Positions 6,180-10,702 of a DNA stretch of 10,702 bases are shown piece after piece (position 1 is the stretch's first letter; each line of letters begins with the position of its first letter). Position numbers and translations under genes: made by a program. Below the pieces are notes generated by a model. That model was not told the DNA's origin, did no database searches, and saw nothing but the letters and a program-made list of their open reading frames with translations. Location of the stretch: assembly GCA_025677825.1 (NCBI GenBank), contig JAIXMO010000155.1, positions 1-10,702 of the forward strand. The letters run 5' to 3'. This DNA is from Helicostylum pulchrum. Lineage: Eukaryota > Mucoromycota > Mucoromycetes > Mucorales > Mucoraceae.

Positions 6180-7028
6180 ATGGCTTCATATAATATCAAT
6201 TTATATGTTAGAATAAAAAAGGTAAAGTATATACATTTATTAAAAAAAATAAAAAAACTAGAAAATAAAGTACATTTATTAAAACGAGAAAATCTATGCT
6301 ATAAATCTTTTAACAGACCTATTTCAAATAGCTTCAAAAATACACCGGAAGTTCAAAATAAAGATAATAAATATATTACGGAAGAAAAATATGAACTAGA
6401 TAATGATGATACAGATGATGATATGCCAGAATTAATTGAGAATATTGAAACAGATGATTCTATATCCATTTATAAGAAAAAAACGATTAATAATACAGCA
6501 TATATAAAAACTATAGAAAATAATAATAATAATAATAGCAATAAAGATATTATGGAAGAAGACTATGAATTAGATAGTGAAGAAACTGATGATTATATGC
6601 CAGAATTAATTGAGAATTTAGAAAAAGATAGAAATAAAGATAACAAAAGAAATAAATATAAAAAATTAGATAATAAGAAAGAGGTTATAAAAGTTATAAA
6701 TAAATTAAAAGATAATTTAACGAAATTAAAGAAAAATAATGACCTATACGAAAAAATAAAAGCTAATAATAGAAATACATTAGAAACATTTGCTAATATA
6801 TTTTACAGATATACTAATAATGAAATAAATGATGATTATATTACAGATGTTTCAAAAATATATGACAAAAATAAATCAAGATTTCTAAAAAATACAGAAA
6901 TAAGCTATCTAATATATAGTAATGAAAAATTAATAAACAGTGACTATATATTCTCATTGTATACTTTTAATTCACTTAAAAAAACATCATTAAACGGATT
7001 AATTAATTCTATTAATAACCTATTGTGA
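6180..7028 (+). CDS. Unknown acidic/lysine-rich passenger protein of the Merlin-like element
   Basis: A 282-residue frame from an ATG, about 55 bp after the displaced transposase end and on the same strand, ending 54 bp before the right tip of the element. I do not recognise a family. Residues 10-40 form a basic, heptad-like helix (IKKVKYIHLLKKIKKLENKV) likely to be a coiled coil. Residues 68-90 and 126-148 are two copies of an acidic motif containing YELD, a TDD group and MPELIEN. An Asn-rich run lies between them (113-121). Residues 150-190 are Lys/Asn-rich, and the last 90 residues look globular (FANIFYRYTNN, YLIYSNEKLI, YIFSLYTFNSL). No catalytic or zinc motif is seen. An uninterrupted frame this long with internal protein-level repeats supports a real gene. 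It may assist transposition or be cargo; both are inference. Confidence 0.7.
   Translation: MASYNINLYVRIKKVKYIHLLKKIKKLENKVHLLKRENLCYKSFNRPISNSFKNTPEVQNKDNKYITEEKYELDNDDTDDDMPELIENIETDDSISIYKKKTINNTAYIKTIENNNNNNSNKDIMEEDYELDSEETDDYMPELIENLEKDRNKDNKRNKYKKLDNKKEVIKVINKLKDNLTKLKKNNDLYEKIKANNRNTLETFANIFYRYTNNEINDDYITDVSKIYDKNKSRFLKNTEISYLIYSNEKLINSDYIFSLYTFNSLKKTSLNGLINSINNLL
6381..6449 (+). repeat. Acidic MPELIEN repeat, copy 1
   Basis: It encodes residues 68-90 of the passenger protein and aligns without gaps to copy 2 at 6555-6623 (174 bp later). The stretch ATGCCAGAATTAATTGAGAAT is identical in both copies at the DNA level, pointing to a duplication within the gene. Confidence 0.8.
6555..6623 (+). 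repeat. Acidic MPELIEN repeat, copy 2
   Basis: It encodes residues 126-148 of the passenger protein. It keeps YELD, TDD and MPELIEN but differs at several acidic positions (Asp/Glu exchanges), so the acidic character has been conserved since duplication. Confidence 0.8.
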
Positions 7029-7058
7029 ATATCTAAATTTATATAAAAAAGATAAACC

Positions 7059-7082
7059 TGAGACCTAAAATGATAATGACCC
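7059..7082 (-). repeat. Right terminal inverted repeat of the Merlin-like element
   Basis: The reverse complement starts GGGTCATTATCA and carries TCTCA at positions 20-24, like the left end. It matches the left end at 14 of 24 positions. Confidence 0.6.
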
Positions 7083-7090
7083 GGAGAAAG
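7083..7090 (+). repeat. Right copy of the 8-bp target site duplication
   Basis: GGAGAAAG, identical to 5167-5174. Directly after it the gag-pol coding sequence resumes (GTA GCT GAG ...). Confidence 0.92.
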
Positions 7091-10035
7091 TAGCTGAGCA
7101 ACTACAAATTTGGCAGGATGATAATGTAATTGAACCTGTTTCAACTTATAATGGGTTTAATTCTCCTTTATTGGTAGTCGGAAAAAAAGATACTTCTGGC
7201 AAAATATCTAAAGAGAAAATTAGATTAGTTACAGATGTCAGAAATCTTAATGCTTTACTTACTGAAACTGATACACAACGATTTCCTTTGATTTCGGAAA
7301 TCCATCAGAAGTTGGGGATGTCTAAAATTCATACTGTACTTGATATTAAGGCATGCTTCAATAGTTTCATGATAGCAAAAGAACACAGACACAAACTTGC
7401 TTTTACAGACGTCTTTACAAACAAGCAATGGCAATACAAGAAAGCACCATTTGGGATTTCTTTCATTGGGAACCTTGTACAAAGAGTTTTACAAGATTTG
7501 TTTAGCGACTTAGATTACATACAAGTCTACGTTGATGATTTGACAATTAGCACAAGTGATACTTTACGCCATCATACAGATTGTGTTGCTGAGGTTATTA
7601 GTAGATTAACTAAGCACAATTTAATGATTGCTACTGAGAAAATGGTTTTTGCTCAACAAGCTATCTTTATTTTGGGTTGGACAATTCAGAATGGTGCTAT
7701 GGTTCCAGATCATCGTAAGGTCAATACGGCATACGAGTTTGAAATTCCACATACTACTAAACAGCTGCAGTCCTATCTTGGATATATGAACTATTTTAGA
7801 TCGCATATATTGCTTTACGCGCATATTAGTGCTCCTTTAGACCAACTACGAAATGTTGCTAATTTACAGGAAGTATGGAAACAAGAACACACTGATGCAT
7901 TTAACAAACTAAAAGTGGCATTAGCTTCTGCACCTCTTATTTTTCCCATTGATTATAATTACCCTCTTCATGTTGCTACAGATGCTAGTAACACTGCTAT
8001 TTGTGGTGTATTATATATGCAAGTTGGCGAAAAAAAGAAATACGTGGCAATGGCAAGTCGAGATTTAACAAGTGTTGAGAGATGTTACTCTACTACAAGG
8101 CGTGAATTATTAGCTATAGTTTACTGTTTTCAACGATTTAATAAATGGCTAGTACAAAAGCATTTTACATTACATACTGATCATCGTTCGCTTTTATATA
8201 TTCAAACAAGTCTGGTGCCTAACCACCTGTTATTGACTTATTACGAAACATTATTTAGTCTTTCATATACTGTTATCCATATTCCTGGTATTCTGAATGT
8301 CATTGCTGATGCTGGAAGTCGAATGTACACAGACGGATATAAGTTGCAGGGTGGAGAGATAATAAATGAAAACAATAGTGGTTTTATTTTAAAAAAGGAA
8401 AAACGTACTTTCGAAACTGCTTTAGGCGAGTCACATCCACGTGTACCTGTTAAGCTTTTAAAATACAGACGAAAGCAACAAAAATTAACTCCTCAGTTAA
8501 ATATTAATAACTTTCATAAACAAGTTCGTTACATTCCTGATGCTACTAACACTGATCCGTCTGAGAAAAAGACAGCAAACAGTAAATACAGTACTCAACT
8601 AGTTATGCGTGCAATGCAATACAAAGACTACATTACACCTCCTCCTTCAGAACGTGACGATATCATTAACCGTGCACACTTGCTAGGACACTGGGGACAA
8701 AATAATGTCTTGCAAACTATTCACAATGACTATAATTTACATTGGACTAATATTCATAAAGACATTCAGCGTATTATTTCCAACTGTGACCAATGTAGTC
8801 GGTACTCTGTAGCAAAAACGGGGTTTCATCCTTTCCGTTCTACTTCACCAACACAAGTGTTTGACCACTGGTCAATGGATTTGGCTACGTTCAATATTAC
8901 TTCCTCTAGTGGAAATAACTATATGCTTATTTTGGTTGATCATTTCAGTCGATTTACAATTCTTCGCGCAATTACAGATAAATCTAGTCTCACTATAGCT
9001 AAAGAATTACTTAATGTTTTCTGTCTATTTTCATTTCCTAAGGTATTAACCTCTGACAATGGATCTGAATTCGTTAACGAAATTGTATCACAGTTAATTT
9101 TAATGAGTGGTATTGACAGACGATTATCTTTACCTTATACTCCTACTGGTAATAGCGTTACAGAAAGATTTGTAGGAATTGCAAAATCTGTTATTGTTAA
9201 ATCACTGAAAGGAAGACACGCAGATTGGGATTTATATCTCAATCCTACGCAATTGGCTATGAACATTAAATACTCTAAACTACACAAGTCGAGACCTTAT
9301 AGTATTGTATTTAACAGACAACCAAACGATTTTGCAGACTATTCTAAAGTCACACCTACCTTATCTTTAATGAAAGCTGATACTAAAAAGATACATGACA
9401 GACTTGCTTTTGCACAAGAAGTTGTTATTCCTCAAATAGCGAAATTAATTAAGACCACACAAGATAATGATCATGTTCGTTTCGAAAAATCTCACAAGGT
9501 TTTAAAAGACATGTATCCAATTGGTAGTAAGGTGATGATCGTTAATGTACATCGTCAGTCTAAGTTAGATGAAAGATATTCAGGTCCATTTACTATCAAA
9601 GGATATACCAAAAACAAATCTTATATCTTAACAGACAGACTCGATAATCTTTTAAGCCGTGATGTTCCTACGCAACAGATTAAATTAATCCAATCTAGTG
9701 CAGCTTCTCAAAATGTAGTTAAAGATAAACACTACGAGGTACAAGCTATTATCGCACACAGAGGTGGCCCCATTAATTATGAATACCTGGTTCATTGGTT
9801 AGGATATAATGATGAAGCAGACCATACTTGGCAAACTGCATCTGATTTCGATTCTTCTTTACACATAGAACTTTATTGGCAACGCCGCAATGGCAACAAC
9901 ACAAAGGCTGCTCCTTTAGCTAAAACTGTCAATCATACTATTCGTAAGAAAGCCAATCGTGATAAACATTCCAACAAGAATGCTCATATTATTACGCGAT
10001 CTCAAAGATTACTTGAGGCTAAACAGCAAAAGTAA
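7091..10035 (+). CDS. Pol: reverse transcriptase, RNase H, integrase, chromodomain (Ty3/gypsy), 5' part cut off by the transposon
   Basis: It continues the gag-pol frame after the insertion, with no ATG at its start (first in-frame ATG at 7318). Numbering from the TTG codon at 7171: RT with LDIK (D58) and the YVDD box (120-123); RNase H with TDAS (D271), REL (E312), TDH (D337) and ADAGSR (D380); integrase zinc finger HLLGH...CDQC (503-542); integrase core with D570, D629 (TSDNGSEF) and E665, the last two 35 residues apart (DD35E); GPF module (YSGPFTI, ~803); and a C-terminal chromodomain (~853-906, HYEVQAIIAHR, VHWLGY, HTW) that should direct insertion to modified chromatin. A basic tail follows. 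All catalytic residues are present and the frame is clean to TAA at 10033-10035. Only the RT N-terminal stretch is separated from the rest, so this copy can be active only through proteins from another copy. Confidence 0.95.
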
Positions 10036-10237
10036 CTTTAAGTAAATGCATGAACCTTTTCCCTATATATTGTTTTTCCTGATGAAGGTTTTTAAGGGTT
10101 TTTACTGGTCTTATATACGCATTTTACTACGATCTATTATATTAGTTTACTTTCTCCCAAAATTTTTTGGTTTTCTCTTCTCTTCTTCCTTTATTTTTCT
10201 ACTTGCTTTACAAATTTATCAAGTCTGGTGGGGGGTA
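10036..10237 (+). other. 3' untranslated stretch of the retrotransposon
   Basis: About 200 bp of T-rich DNA between the pol stop and the 3' LTR. It contains a 75-codon ATG frame (10046-10273) rich in Phe, Leu and Ile that runs through the polypurine tract into the LTR. I consider that frame a by-product of T richness, not an env-like gene. Confidence 0.6.
10227..10235 (+). other. Polypurine tract
   Basis: GGTGGGGGG lies two bases before the TG of the 3' LTR, the expected plus-strand DNA priming site. A single T interrupts the purine run. Confidence 0.75.
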
Positions 10238-10702
10238 TGTTGTATTCACGTACTATACAGATATATAATTTAGATATACCTTTATACACAAAGGCTATAT
10301 AACAATATATTATCTATTTGGTATTTGGATCTGTATACTTCTTATCGACTATATAAATTTAATGAAGAAATATAGTGTAACAGTTTATTTCTTCAAGTGA
10401 TACAATAACCTACAAACAGTTCATTGTACTGAAGTGGTACAATAATCTACAAACAGTTATTCTTCTAAAAAGTGATACAAGAAGCACTTTGTCTTCAAAG
10501 CTTATTCATTCATATTTTCCCACATTATATTCACTTATTTTCCTCACCATCAACTCACTTATTTTTCCCACCATCAATTAATGTTCCTTCAATGTCTTAT
10601 TTATATTCTGAAAAGTATATATAAGGACCCATAATTTCCATTAAATAAAAAACAATCATTTCAAGTCTGATAATCTTTCTGTTTAATTTTTATTTTTGAT
10701 AT
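10238..10702 (+). repeat. 3' LTR of the plus-strand retrotransposon (cut by window edge)
   Basis: It starts TGTTGTATTCACG and matches 2339-2806, apart from a 3-bp shorter AT run near 10305-10312. I found no base substitutions by eye over 465 bp. The final ~32 bp or fewer of the LTR, the target duplication and the rest of the older minus-strand element should follow beyond the window. Confidence 0.93.

Larger units (their letters stand above)
5175..7082 (+). mobile_element. Merlin (IS1595-like) DNA transposon with two genes
   Basis: The ends are set by the 8-bp GGAGAAAG duplication and by the reading frame of the host retrotransposon, which is continuous once 1916 bp (element plus one duplication) are left out. 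The 1908-bp unit has imperfect terminal inverted repeats of about 24 bp and carries a DD36E transposase plus a second, unrecognised gene on the same strand. Its base composition is much more A-rich than gag-pol around it, with many AAA and AAT codons, which points to a separate history. Known Merlin elements usually encode only the transposase. Confidence 0.9.
2339..10702 (+). mobile_element. Ty3/gypsy chromovirus-type LTR retrotransposon, nearly complete, interrupted by a DNA transposon
   Basis: Two near-identical LTRs bracket a single gag-pol frame with the Ty3/gypsy domain order: RT and RNase H before integrase, and a chromodomain at the integrase C-terminus. The 3' LTR runs off the window. 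The element sits inside the integrase gene of an older minus-strand element; the base pairs before its TG end (ACAGC at 2334-2338) should recur as the target duplication beyond the window. Gag-pol is split by a Merlin-like transposon at 5175-7082. Without that insertion and one copy of its target duplication, both halves are in the same frame, about 1730 codons in total with no other disruption seen. This suggests a recently active family. Confidence 0.93.

Noticed and set aside
6004..6189. Minus-strand frame opposite the transposase end
   Set aside because: Shadow of an A-rich region; Phe/Tyr/Leu low-complexity text.
10046..10273. Hydrophobic 75-codon frame after pol, at the place of a possible env-like gene
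   Set aside because: Too short, overlaps the polypurine tract and enters the LTR; hydrophobicity follows from T-rich sequence. No signal, glycosylation or fusion-type layout.
1..10702. CRISPR array, tRNA or rRNA gene
   Set aside because: No regularly spaced identical repeats with unique spacers and no cloverleaf or rRNA-like conserved segments; the repeats found are LTRs, duplications and inverted repeats of transposons.

Overview
This window is a nest of transposable elements, not a host gene region. The low GC content, the chromodomain-bearing Ty3/gypsy retrotransposons and the gag codon style (many GCT, GTT, CCT, TCT codons) suggest a eukaryote. A fungus, possibly an early-diverging AT-rich one such as a Mucoromycota lineage, is my best guess. 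The taxonomy is inference; no host gene is visible to anchor it.

Layout. Positions 1-1080 are AT-rich DNA without a recognisable gene, except for a 157-bp MITE-like inverted-repeat element at 815-971. Positions 1081-2338 hold the 3' end of an older Ty3/gypsy element on the minus strand: a probable LTR (1081-1420), a polypurine tract, and the C-terminal part of an integrase with a chromodomain. That gene is cut at 2338/2339 by a second, plus-strand Ty3/gypsy element. The second element runs from its 5' LTR (from 2339) through one gag-pol reading frame to a 3' LTR (10238 to the window edge). Over the 465-468 bp visible in both LTRs I see only one 3-bp length difference, so this copy is young.

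The gag-pol frame is itself interrupted between protease and reverse transcriptase by a 1908-bp DNA transposon (5175-7082). The transposon is flanked by an 8-bp duplication of the target, GGAGAAAG, and has imperfect terminal inverted repeats. It encodes a zinc-ribbon DD36E transposase of the Merlin/IS1595 (ISXO2-like) type. It also carries an unrecognised second gene for an acidic and lysine-rich protein with a duplicated MPELIEN-containing motif. The transposase frame shows a probable frameshift at an A7 run near its C-terminus.

Order of events read from the nesting: old minus-strand retrotransposon, then young plus-strand retrotransposon, then the Merlin-like transposon (unless the Merlin was already in the parent retrotransposon when it copied itself). 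The retrotransposon has all expected domains in order: Gag, two variant zinc knuckles, DTG protease, RT (YVDD), RNase H, DD35E integrase, GPF motif and chromodomain. In this copy gag-protease and RT-integrase are separated by the insertion, so it cannot make a normal Gag-Pol. The most novel item is the two-gene Merlin-like element with its unknown passenger protein.
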